From Chitinophagales bacterium (lineage in GTDB: Bacteria > Bacteroidota > Bacteroidia > Chitinophagales > UBA2359), in the NCBI GenBank assembly GCA_016787295.1, contig JAEUUX010000244.1, positions 1-56,716 of the forward strand: 56,716 nucleotides of DNA, read 5' to 3'. Positions 17,642-26,636 of this stretch are shown piece by piece (position 1 is the stretch's first letter; each line of letters opens with the position of its first letter). A program made the translations under genes and the position numbers. The notes beneath the pieces are model-generated. The model did no database searches. It was not told the DNA's origin and saw nothing but the letters and a program-made list of their open reading frames with translations.

Positions 17642-20600
17642 ATGAATAAATTTACTTCGTTGAGTCATGTCCTTCTATTCATGCTAATTTCTCTCCTTTT
17701 TGCGAACAACACCAATGCTCAAAACTATACGCTTAGTGAAGGGACAGAGGTGGGAATAAACGGATACATTATCAATATCGAATTTGTTGATTTGAACCAA
17801 GATGGCAAGTTAGATCAATTGGTGCAAAACGTTGACGGTAAAACATGGTTGAGTTATGGTTTGCGAGGAGGTATTTTCGCAGCACCCACCCTCATTATCA
17901 ATATTGGTCGTCCTGTTGATGATACTATGGTAATTAATGATGTTAATGAAGATGGTTTGCCCGACATAGTGTTTCAAATAGATAGAAATTTATATTGGAT
18001 AGAAAACAAAAAAAACTATTTCCTTGCTCCACAAGTGCTTTGTGCTGATTGTGTGGTAGGATATAGTTCAAAAACTTGGGATATGATAGATATGAATGAT
18101 GACCAAAAAGCAGATATTATTTCGTTAAGCTACAACGAAGCAAATCAGACCATTGAACTATATGTTGCTTATAATTTGGGAGGTATAGCTTTCAGTAATT
18201 TTACTACAACAGGTATAGTAGTAGATAATAGGGGTAGTATAAAAGATATTAACACAAAAGACATAGACCAAAATGGAGTAAAAGAGCTTTTTTTACTATT
18301 CAACAATGAAGATTTTTATTACTACCGAAAAAACGAAACAATAGGAGTATGGGAAAAACAGATGATGCAATTAGCGGACGCTTTTGAATTTATCGATACC
18401 GATGGTAATGGTATCTACGAAATTATGGTCATTTATTCGACAGTCGTTAGCTCATATAATTATCATGGAGAGTTGGTTATTACATCTATGCTAAACATAG
18501 ATTGTGATGAGCATACATGGGATGAAATAGTTATAGCAGACATCAATGGAGATAAACAGCAAGATATTACATTTGGAGATTTCGGTTGTAAAATAATTAC
18601 TTGTTTGAGAGATGGCAATACCTTCACCAATCCCATACAATTGATAGACGTTTATACGAGGAAATTTGAAATAGCAGACATAGATGGAGACCAAGACCAA
18701 GACATCGTATTGGCGGCGGAAGAAATAAAATACTACAAAAACAATGGTACAGCACAATTTGCTTTTTTTGAAACCAATAGTTTTGATATTATTGCACTCA
18801 ATATTGATAATATCTCAAGAACAGACCTGAACAATGACCGACAACAAGATTTTGTTATCAAAAAAAATAATTCGTTTGTCTTTAAGCTTCTACAGCCAAA
18901 TGGAAAACCCGGTAAAACTTATATAAAACAATTTGGAGAAGAAATAGACAGTTATTCTTTTGCAGACATTGACCAAGATGGAGATAATGATATTTTAATT
19001 GCACGCAATGATAGTCTCAAGCTATCTCGCAATCAGGGCAATATGGTTTTTGGAGAATGGGAGCATCTTATTAACAATGATGTATATTTCGAAATCATTG
19101 GAGTAGGTGACCTAAATAATGATAGCAGAATGGACATTGTGTTGGCACATGATAATACAATCCATATCTATTATCAACTTTCTATTGGTGATTTAGCATT
19201 TGAACTCGTTAAAACGCTCGAAAATTCAGGAAAATTAAGCAGAATAGACATTGTAGATATAGACAAAGATGGCATAAACGACCTGCTACTATCCTATTTT
19301 CCTATGCCTTTAAGGTGGCTTAAAAACAGTGAACAAGGAATAGACTCGACTATTCAACCAATACCCTATTTACGAAATACTTGGACAGAAGTGGTATTTC
19401 CTACCGATAGTATGGCTGATGAAATGTTATTTGCTATTATGTGGGACGTTCAAATCATTGCTGTAGAGCGACAAAATGATGCCTTTAAAAGTCATGTTTT
19501 GGTAGAAAACGATGTGAGAATAAGGGATTTTTTGTGGATAGACATGAATCATGATGACAAAAAAGATTTGGTTTTTATTGACATTGATGGAACGATAAAA
19601 GGTAGTTTGGCACAGGCTGATGGCAGTTTCATGTCACCTACAATATGGATGAAAAAACCGTTCAATGCTATATCGTTATATGATATTACCATAGAAGGGC
19701 AAGATGTTTTATTGATACATGATGTTAATGTGCATAATTTATGGCTCCACACCTTAGAAACTTACGAAGCCCCAATGCAAGAAAACATTATCACGAATAG
19801 TGCCGAAAACCTCACCGACTTTTGTACCGCAGATTTAGACCAAGACGGTTGGACAGATATAATAACTGTTTCGCAAACAGACAATACAATTATATGGTAT
19901 AGAAACCAACAAAATGATACCTTTTCTGAAGCTCGAATTACCCATACTGAATCACACAAACTGCAAACCCTCGCACCCATAGACATTGACCAAGACGGTG
20001 ACATAGACATAGCCACAGCTTCGGCGGACGACAATACCATTGCCTATTATCTCAACGACGGACAAGGCAACCTTAGCCCTGCTAGCTTCATTAGCCAACA
20101 AGTGACAGGAGCAAGCAACCTAGCAGCAGGTGATATTGATGGTGATGGAAAGATAGACCTTATCTCTATAGGCACCACAGGCAAAGTGGTTTATTGGCAC
20201 AAAAATTTGGGCGATGGCAATTTTGATAACCGTCTTATAGTAGCTGATACTTTACGTCCAATAGGCATATTTGTTGCTGACCCCGATAAAGATGGCTTAA
20301 TGGATATTATTGTTAGTTCCGAAACACAATCAGTCGTACATTTTGGTGAATATAAAACAGACTATTCGCAAATACGCTTTACCAATATCGCAAGCATAGG
20401 GCAACCGCAAACCATTGCACTAATCAATGCGGGAAACTGTTTTATTGAAGATATAGTTGTTTTGAACGAACAAACAGGAGTAACATCTTGCCTTTTCGAT
20501 GGTTTTCGTTTACCAAGACCTATATTAAGTAACCTTACAAACGCTAAAGCTATGTGTACAGCAGATATAGACCAAGATGGACGAAAAGACATAGTTGTAG

Positions 20601-21079
20601 GTTCTTATAACACAGGTGAAATACTTTGGCAGCGTTGTTTCTCTGCCTTCGGTTTCAACGATACTATTACTATCAGCAAGAATGCCTTGGGCATAAAAGT
20701 GCTAACCGCCGCCGATTTGGACAACGATGGCGACGATGATATAGTTGCGGCATCGGTGTTGGACGGCAAAATACGTTGGTTCAAAAACCAATCGCAAAAG
20801 CACGAACCGCTACTCCCACCCGACAATGCGGACTCTCCTATTGCCTCTTTCTATCCCAATCCCACTCCCCAAAACATTTATATCCAATTCCACGAAACGG
20901 CACTTTTTAGCCAATACCATTGCCAACTTTACACGATTAGCGGACAATTGGTTGATACAAAAGATTTCACCAATACCTATTCCTACTCTTGGTCATTAGA
21001 AAATCTGCCCGCTGGCTTATACTTTCTGCGCATTACTCACAACGACCAATCGCAAGTTTTTCGGATAGTAAAACGGTAA
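17642..21079 (+). CDS. FG-GAP/VCBS-repeat beta-propeller surface protein with T9SS tail (paralog 2 of 3)
   Basis: 1145 aa. Signal peptide MNKFTSLSHVLLFMLISLLF...NAQ. It has many D-x-(N/D)-x-D-G blades (DLNQDGKLDQ, DVNEDGLPDIV, DIDGDQDQDIVLA, DIDQDGDNDILIA, DLDNDGDDDIVAA) and the LCADCV pair in the second blade set. The T9SS type A tail is FYPNPTPQNIYIQF ... LYTISGQLV ... LPAGLYFLRITH ... FRIVKR. It is far closer to the 21171 protein than to the 10659 one. The ends of the two tandem genes are almost the same at DNA level (DLDNDGDDDIVAASVLDGKI), which suggests a recent duplication or gene conversion. The second CxxC seen in both other paralogs is absent here. Probably a surface protein with calcium-bound blades; ligand unknown. 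Confidence 0.88.
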   Translation: MNKFTSLSHVLLFMLISLLFANNTNAQNYTLSEGTEVGINGYIINIEFVDLNQDGKLDQLVQNVDGKTWLSYGLRGGIFAAPTLIINIGRPVDDTMVINDVNEDGLPDIVFQIDRNLYWIENKKNYFLAPQVLCADCVVGYSSKTWDMIDMNDDQKADIISLSYNEANQTIELYVAYNLGGIAFSNFTTTGIVVDNRGSIKDINTKDIDQNGVKELFLLFNNEDFYYYRKNETIGVWEKQMMQLADAFEFIDTDGNGIYEIMVIYSTVVSSYNYHGELVITSMLNIDCDEHTWDEIVIADINGDKQQDITFGDFGCKIITCLRDGNTFTNPIQLIDVYTRKFEIADIDGDQDQDIVLAAEEIKYYKNNGTAQFAFFETNSFDIIALNIDNISRTDLNNDRQQDFVIKKNNSFVFKLLQPNGKPGKTYIKQFGEEIDSYSFADIDQDGDNDILIARNDSLKLSRNQGNMVFGEWEHLINNDVYFEIIGVGDLNNDSRMDIVLAHDNTIHIYYQLSIGDLAFELVKTLENSGKLSRIDIVDIDKDGINDLLLSYFPMPLRWLKNSEQGIDSTIQPIPYLRNTWTEVVFPTDSMADEMLFAIMWDVQIIAVERQNDAFKSHVLVENDVRIRDFLWIDMNHDDKKDLVFIDIDGTIKGSLAQADGSFMSPTIWMKKPFNAISLYDITIEGQDVLLIHDVNVHNLWLHTLETYEAPMQENIITNSAENLTDFCTADLDQDGWTDIITVSQTDNTIIWYRNQQNDTFSEARITHTESHKLQTLAPIDIDQDGDIDIATASADDNTIAYYLNDGQGNLSPASFISQQVTGASNLAAGDIDGDGKIDLISIGTTGKVVYWHKNLGDGNFDNRLIVADTLRPIGIFVADPDKDGLMDIIVSSETQSVVHFGEYKTDYSQIRFTNIASIGQPQTIALINAGNCFIEDIVVLNEQTGVTSCLFDGFRLPRPILSNLTNAKAMCTADIDQDGRKDIVVGSYNTGEILWQRCFSAFGFNDTITISKNALGIKVLTAADLDNDGDDDIVAASVLDGKIRWFKNQSQKHEPLLPPDNADSPIASFYPNPTPQNIYIQFHETALFSQYHCQLYTISGQLVDTKDFTNTYSYSWSLENLPAGLYFLRITHNDQSQVFRIVKR

Positions 21080-21121
21080 AAAACTTGTAACAACTATCCT
21101 TTTTTATCTTTCTGTAAACAA

Positions 21122-21157
21122 TAAACGCCAAAAACCTCATTTCTTCAAACAAAAAAA
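21122..21157 (+). repeat. 36-bp leader repeat, copy 2
   Basis: Identical to 17591-17626. It lies in the 91-bp gap between the two tandem propeller genes, 13 bp before the ATG at 21171. Confidence 0.9.
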
Positions 21158-21170
21158 TAAAACCAAAACC

Positions 21171-24100
21171 ATGAAAAAACACAGTTTATTAGTCCTTTCG
21201 CGCCTTTTCGCACTAATTTCTCTCTTTTTTGCCAGCAACATTAATGCCCAAAACTATAGCCTTAGTGAAGGGAAAGACGTGGGCATTGGGGGGGGGATTA
21301 ACCATATCGAGCTTGTCGATTTGAACCAAGATGGCAAAGCCGACCAAATTGTGCAAAACGATTTGGGTCAGATTTGGGTGAGTTATAGTCTCTTTGATGG
21401 CTATTTTTCCACGCCGCAGATAATATATACTACAGACACCTACACCTATCTATCGCATTTGTCGATAGAAATCCACGACCTCAACCACGACCAACTACCC
21501 GATATTGTGTTTGAAAAATACCAGAATCTTTATTGGTTAGAAAACAAAAAAGACCATTTTCAGACTCCACAACTGCTTTGTGCTGATTGTGTAATGGAAG
21601 TAGCAATTTTTGGAATTGAAAAAGCATGGACACTTGGAGACCTCAACAACGACCAAGAACTTGATGTTGTGACAGTAAAGTACAATACAACTTTGGATGT
21701 AACAGAGTTTTTTTGCTTATATAATGTAGGCAATTTAGTGTTTGACATTTTAGTAAATATCGGGCTACAACCACATGGAAATTGTAATATAAACAATATA
21801 GATAATATAAATATCAAGGATTTTAATCAAGATGGTATACCAGAAATATTTTTTATTGTCTATAATCAGTTATATGCTCGCCAAATAAACCCTAGTACAG
21901 GAACATGGCAAGATATGATGTATTTGCTTGATGTTGTTAGTTACAATTTTGTAGATTATAACAACGATAATATCGACGAAATTACCACCTTATCTTCATC
22001 AGGATTTTTACAAATACGTAACAAAGAAGAGCAAACAATAATGTTTGGACACGCCTATTGTCCTTACTTTGAATGTAGCTATACCTATACAAAAATCTTT
22101 ACTAATGATATCAATGGTGATGAGATTCCCGACATTACACTATTAGACCAATCTAATGCAATTACCTTTCAAAGTTTGTTGTCCAATGGAACAAACTTTG
22201 ATACCTACACAAAAGTAGTGGATATTAACACCAATGTAATTGGTATGGGTGATATAGATGGTGACCATGATATTGACATTATTAATGGGTATGACGGTAT
22301 TAGTTATTACAAAAATGATGGCGAAGGTAAGTTTGAGGTTTTTGAATCAAACAATGCTGATGCAATGATTCCGCAGAATTTCAGATTTTGGGAATATACA
22401 GATATCAACAATGACCAAACGAAAGACATTGTCATACTATACGGAAATGGTATGGACATGAGTATTAAAATGATGGTGAAAACTCTGAAATCTGATGGCA
22501 GTATGGGGAGGGCTTATACAAAAGAATGGGCAACGGGAAATGATGCCATGAACTACAATCTTACCGACATTGACCAAGACGGGGACAAAGACTTGCTAAT
22601 AGTATATTATAACGAAGGCATAAAACTGGCTCGCAATTTGGGTAATATGCAATTTGGGGAGTGGGAAGTATTGGCATTCAACTGCAATGCCTGTGCCACC
22701 ATTGGCGTAGGAGACATCAATGGCGACCAAAGACCAGATATTGTTGTAGGTGGTTATTGGAACATTTATGTATATACACAAACCGATGCGGGTGGCTTTA
22801 GTACGACTCCTCAAACAATTCCTCATACTGCCCAATATCGCCAAATAGACATCATAGACCTTGACCAAGATGGCACCCAAGACGTACTATTAACATACGA
22901 TACAGGTGCTTTTGCTTGGCTCAAAAGCAATGGACAGACAATAGAAGGTAGTATCCGTTCTATCACTGACTATTATTGCAATATGGATGATTTTATTGAC
23001 CTAAAATCCGCTCATTTGGGAGTAAATACTTTGTTTGTTTTTATTTCAGACAACAAAATAATAGCCACAGAACGGCAAAATGGTACATTCCAAAGCCGTA
23101 TTTTATTAGAAAACGAAATTGGTATAGCTCAATTTGTTTGGATAGATGCCAATCAAGATGGCAAAAAAGATATTGTTTTTAGAGACTTTAATAGTAATAT
23201 AAAAATTAGTATAGCACAAACAGATGGTACTTATAACACCTCTAAAACCTTAATTGATCAACAAGTAGTCTTTCTATTTCCTCTCGCCGTCGACCAACAA
23301 GATGCCATCTTATTGTTTTCTCCCCTACAAGGAAAATTGACCTGGCACCGCATCATAACTTATGACGTTCCTTTGCAAGAGAACATTATTGCTACCGATG
23401 CTGAAAACCTCACCGACCTTTGCACGGCTGATTTAAACCACGACGGCTGGAACGACATTGTAGCCGTGTCAAAGTTTAGCAACAGTATTGCCTACTACCA
23501 AAACCAACAAAACGATACTTTTGCCGAAGCCCAAAGCACCAACACCGATTTAGATGACCTACAATCCCTCGCACCCATAGACATTGACCAAGACGGTGAC
23601 ATAGACATAGCCACCGCTGCCGATGATGACAACATCATTGCCTATTATCTCAATGATGGACAAGGCAACCTTAGTTCCGCCAATATTATTAGCCAACAAG
23701 TGACAGGAGCAAAAGACTTGGCAGCAGGTGATGTTGATGGCGATGGCAAAACCGATTTGGTGTCGGTAGGCAATACAGGCAATCTTGTTTATTGGCACAA
23801 AAACTTGGGCAACGGCAATTTTGGCAACCAACTTATTACAGATAGTTTGTTGCGACCCACAGCAGTTACTATTACAGATATGGACAAAGATGGCTTGACC
23901 GATATTGTCATTGCCTCCGAAACGAGTAATATGTTACAAATTTGGGAATATAAACCCACTACTGCTACCATTATGCCAATAAAAAATATCAATGTTGCTC
24001 AACCACAAAATTTTGTCATGGCGGAGTTGGTAAGAGATTTTGTAGAAGAGATATTGGTAGCATCTCCTCAAAGTGGTGATGTGTTCTACTATATAGATAA

Positions 24101-24695
24101 TGCTATACCTAATTCAGACCCCATTCCTATCCAATCGGTATTTAGTACGTTGGCAAATCCCAAGGCTGTTTGTGTGGCAGACCTTGACCAAGACGGGCAA
24201 CAAGATGTGGTTTCGGGTTCGTATGTTGATGGTACTATTGCTTGGCGGCGCAATGCGTGGAAAGGTAGTTTTAATGAATTACACACCATCATGACTGATG
24301 CCTTGGGCATAAAAGTGCTAACAGCTACCGATTTGGACAACGATGGTGACGACGATATAGTTGCAGCTTCGGTGTTGGACGGCAAAATACGTTGGTTCAA
24401 AAACAAATCGCAAAAACCTACACCCTATACGCCTCCGAGCCAGCCCAACCAGCCTTTGGCAACTATTTACCCCAACCCTACTCAAGATGCGGTATTTATC
24501 AATTTTGTAGATGATGACCTCGATAGTCAATATGACTGCCAATTGTTTAACCTTAGCGGACAATTGATAAATGCACAAACACTGTCTAATCTGCCTGTCA
24601 CCTATTGGTCATTAGAAAATCTGCCTGCGGGTTTATACCTCCTGCGCATCACTCATGAAGACCAATCGCAAGTTTTTCGGATAGTAAAATGGTAA
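21171..24695 (+). CDS. FG-GAP/VCBS-repeat beta-propeller surface protein with T9SS tail (paralog 3 of 3)
   Basis: 1174 aa. Signal peptide MKKHSLLVLSRLFALISLFF...NAQ, then NYSLSEGKDVGIGGG as in paralog 2. The blades carry DLNQDGKADQ, DINGDEIPDIT, DIDGDHDIDII, DIDQDGDKDLLIV, DVDGDGKTDLVSV and DLDQDGQQDVVSG. Paired Cys motifs LCADCV and CNAC occur. The T9SS tail is IYPNPTQDAVFINF ... LFNLSGQLI ... LPAGLYLLRITH ... FRIVKW. A run of nine G encodes Gly40-42, near the N-terminus. The gene is 91 bp downstream of its tandem paralog with no strong terminator between, so the two may be co-transcribed. Probably surface-exposed; ligand unknown. Confidence 0.88.
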   Translation: MKKHSLLVLSRLFALISLFFASNINAQNYSLSEGKDVGIGGGINHIELVDLNQDGKADQIVQNDLGQIWVSYSLFDGYFSTPQIIYTTDTYTYLSHLSIEIHDLNHDQLPDIVFEKYQNLYWLENKKDHFQTPQLLCADCVMEVAIFGIEKAWTLGDLNNDQELDVVTVKYNTTLDVTEFFCLYNVGNLVFDILVNIGLQPHGNCNINNIDNINIKDFNQDGIPEIFFIVYNQLYARQINPSTGTWQDMMYLLDVVSYNFVDYNNDNIDEITTLSSSGFLQIRNKEEQTIMFGHAYCPYFECSYTYTKIFTNDINGDEIPDITLLDQSNAITFQSLLSNGTNFDTYTKVVDINTNVIGMGDIDGDHDIDIINGYDGISYYKNDGEGKFEVFESNNADAMIPQNFRFWEYTDINNDQTKDIVILYGNGMDMSIKMMVKTLKSDGSMGRAYTKEWATGNDAMNYNLTDIDQDGDKDLLIVYYNEGIKLARNLGNMQFGEWEVLAFNCNACATIGVGDINGDQRPDIVVGGYWNIYVYTQTDAGGFSTTPQTIPHTAQYRQIDIIDLDQDGTQDVLLTYDTGAFAWLKSNGQTIEGSIRSITDYYCNMDDFIDLKSAHLGVNTLFVFISDNKIIATERQNGTFQSRILLENEIGIAQFVWIDANQDGKKDIVFRDFNSNIKISIAQTDGTYNTSKTLIDQQVVFLFPLAVDQQDAILLFSPLQGKLTWHRIITYDVPLQENIIATDAENLTDLCTADLNHDGWNDIVAVSKFSNSIAYYQNQQNDTFAEAQSTNTDLDDLQSLAPIDIDQDGDIDIATAADDDNIIAYYLNDGQGNLSSANIISQQVTGAKDLAAGDVDGDGKTDLVSVGNTGNLVYWHKNLGNGNFGNQLITDSLLRPTAVTITDMDKDGLTDIVIASETSNMLQIWEYKPTTATIMPIKNINVAQPQNFVMAELVRDFVEEILVASPQSGDVFYYIDNAIPNSDPIPIQSVFSTLANPKAVCVADLDQDGQQDVVSGSYVDGTIAWRRNAWKGSFNELHTIMTDALGIKVLTATDLDNDGDDDIVAASVLDGKIRWFKNKSQKPTPYTPPSQPNQPLATIYPNPTQDAVFINFVDDDLDSQYDCQLFNLSGQLINAQTLSNLPVTYWSLENLPAGLYLLRITHEDQSQVFRIVKW
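21288..21296 (+). repeat. Homopolymeric G9 tract in a surface-protein gene
   Basis: Nine consecutive G residues form three Gly codons (40-42) just after the signal peptide. The tandem paralog has no such tract at this place (reads VGINGYI). Slippage here would shift the frame early. Confidence 0.95.
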
Positions 24696-24708
24696 AACCG
24701 TGAGAGTT

Positions 24709-24759
24709 ACAATATCCCTCCAAACTGACTTCATAGTGAGTGAGTTGGAGGGATATTGT
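24709..24759 (+). terminator. Hairpin after propeller gene 3
   Basis: A perfect 15-bp stem ACAATATCCCTCCAA / TTGGAGGGATATTGT with a 21-nt loop, 13 bp after the stop codon. The T-run is weak (ATTTG), so termination strength is uncertain. Confidence 0.65.
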
Positions 24760-24882
24760 ATTTGCAAATCCACCATAATTGGCAATAACAGAACTAACAT
24801 TTCCTTGTCATTTTAACCCACAAAAAAGCACATTTATCAAACTTTATTCGTTTTCACTATAGATATACCCACTTTGGTCACT

Positions 24883-24890
24883 TATATTTG
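24883..24890 (+). promoter_or_regulatory. Predicted -7 box (TATATTTG) before the broken gene
   Basis: An exact TAnnTTTG match 95 bp before the ATG at 24986. No well-spaced -33 element. Confidence 0.4.
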
Positions 24891-24985
24891 GTTAGTTGGC
24901 AAGTGTAGGAGTAATTTTGTAACAGAAATACAAGCTAAGACACAGCCCAAGTGTTATTTTTTTTTATTCCTTAAACCTCTTTTGT

Positions 24986-25578
24986 ATGAAAAGCAGATAC
25001 TTATTTTTTTTGTTTTGTAGCATCTTTTGTTGGGCACAAACGCCCATTGTTCACCAATATGACAACTATTCTTTTACTGCTCACAAAGTTATTCAAACAC
25101 AAGACAAAGGCTATGTAATGTTATCATTCGATTCCAACCAAAACACTTTGCTCAAAACCAACTGTTTCGGCGAAGAGATGGGTAGTTTTAATTTTTCTGA
25201 TTTGCCTTATAGCGACCTACACATCACCGATTGTCACTACATTAGCAGCAGCAACCGTCTTTGGGTAGCGGCTGTTGGAACACCCGCAGGAGACACTATC
25301 CACCAAATGTTTCTTTTCCCTTTTGATGGTAATTTGCAACTTAATGCAAACGGTATCATTAGCTATTTACCTGATGCAGGAGCCGCAGGATATATCTATC
25401 CTCATAGTTTGTTCATTGTTCCTATCCCAAACAGCAGCGACTATTTTTTAGTGTCAACGGAAACTTATGGCAATCTGTTGTTGAAGGCACTATCCTAAAC
25501 GGACAAGGCACACCCACCATTCAGGTTTTGTGGAATGGCACTAATGGCGGCACAGTAAGCGTTGCTCAAAATGAATAA
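24986..25578 (+). pseudogene. Broken secreted-protein gene with out-of-frame PKD-like tail
   Basis: The first frame (24986-25498) encodes 170 aa: a signal peptide (MKSRYLFFLFCSIFCWAQ), then a VIQTQDKGYVMLSFDS...LLKTNCFGE segment like the delta-60/SBBP-type repeats of T9SS proteins, and then an abrupt stop. In another frame, about 25459-25578, translation continues as WQSVVEGTILNGQGTPTIQV and then LWNGTNGGTVSVAQNE, which looks like the end of a PKD/Ig-like domain of the kind seen in giant surface proteins. The two pieces do not form one normal protein. The simplest reading is a deletion or frameshift joining remnants. The N-terminal piece could still be expressed. A strong hairpin follows. Confidence 0.65.
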
Positions 25579-25613
25579 GTAATAAACATCATGTAATTTT
25601 AAATTAATTTAGT

Positions 25614-25653
25614 TATAGCCTGATAATATTCATAATAATATTATCAGGCTATA
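25614..25653. terminator. Long perfect hairpin between convergent genes
   Basis: A 17-bp perfect stem TATAGCCTGATAATATT / AATATTATCAGGCTATA with a 6-nt loop and a T-run at 25663-25668. It lies downstream of both the broken gene and the convergent response-regulator gene. Confidence 0.75.
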
Positions 25654-25785
25654 GTCGTGGAGTTTTTTAAAAAAATCAAAATACTTTGAAATACAAAGAT
25701 TAATGAAACAAAAAGAAAGTATTTACCCAAAATGCCGCCTTTTGCAGCGGCAGTTTGGGTTGTTTGGTTGTGGTTTTCTTCTCTC

Positions 25786-26604
25786 CTATTTGGGAAGCAT
25801 ATTGAGCCATTGCAAAAATTCGTCTTTATATTTTTCGCCAATAGGAACTTTGGTTTGGTTGTTTAGAACAAGTTCTAAATTGCTCCAAGATTCCACGTAT
25901 TGTCTGTTGACAATATAAGAACGGTGGCACTGTAGGAAATGATAGGTGGGCAATTTTTGTACAAATTCTTTGAGTGTTATGTTTGGGCAATAAGGTTTTT
26001 GGTGGTTATTTTCGGTGTAGATTTCGACAAAATTACCATTCGATTTGACATATTGCACTTCTTTTAACCAGATTCGTTTGGTGAAAGATCCATCACGTCC
26101 CGATAGTTTGATGTCGAGATATTCGTCTTCGAGTTTGGGCATTGTTGTGTTCGCACCTTCACCTTCACTTTTAGCGCGACGTGGAAAGGTCATAGCCTTG
26201 TCAATGGCTTTTTCGAATCGGTCGGGATAGACGGGTTTTGAGATAAAATCTATCACTTCCAAGTCCCATGCCTTGAGCGCCAATTCGGGGTGATGTCCTG
26301 TTATGAAAATAACAGGAGGGACACGCGGGTTGTTTTTGGTGTATAAAACAAAATCAAAACCTTCTTGGTTGTTGGGGTCAGGAACACTAAAATTAATGTC
26401 CATCAATAAAAGGTCGATGTCTTGTGTTTGCAAAATACTCCATGCCTCGCGCGGGTTGTAGCATACAGCTCGGCATACTATTTTGTGCGATAAATTGTTT
26501 ATAAACAATTCAAGTCGTTCAACAGCTAAAGGTTCATCGTCTATAATTAGGCATTGTAGTGGTGTGTGTTCAAGTACAGTTTGGTTAGTTAGTTCTTCGG
26601 TCAT
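25786..26604 (-). CDS. LytTR-family response regulator
   Basis: 272 aa. The receiver domain (about 17-140) has the acidic pair Asp22-Asp23, phosphoacceptor Asp69 in LLLMDINF, the Thr102 site in IFITGHH and Lys123 in ISKP. The C-terminal LytTR DNA-binding domain (about 162-268) has IKLSGRDG, the KEVQYVKSNGNFVEIYT strand pattern and the FLQCHRSYIVNRQYV signature. In the family these bind promoter repeats once phosphorylated by a LytS-type kinase. It starts 32 bp after the kinase gene and forms one operon with it. The target genes are not evident; the adjacent surface peroxidase is one candidate. Confidence 0.93.
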   Translation of the reverse strand: MTEELTNQTVLEHTPLQCLIIDDEPLAVERLELFINNLSHKIVCRAVCYNPREAWSILQTQDIDLLLMDINFSVPDPNNQEGFDFVLYTKNNPRVPPVIFITGHHPELALKAWDLEVIDFISKPVYPDRFEKAIDKAMTFPRRAKSEGEGANTTMPKLEDEYLDIKLSGRDGSFTKRIWLKEVQYVKSNGNFVEIYTENNHQKPYCPNITLKEFVQKLPTYHFLQCHRSYIVNRQYVESWSNLELVLNNQTKVPIGEKYKDEFLQWLNMLPK

Positions 26605-26636
26605 AGTGGTAAAGGATTATGGTTAGGATAAAATAG

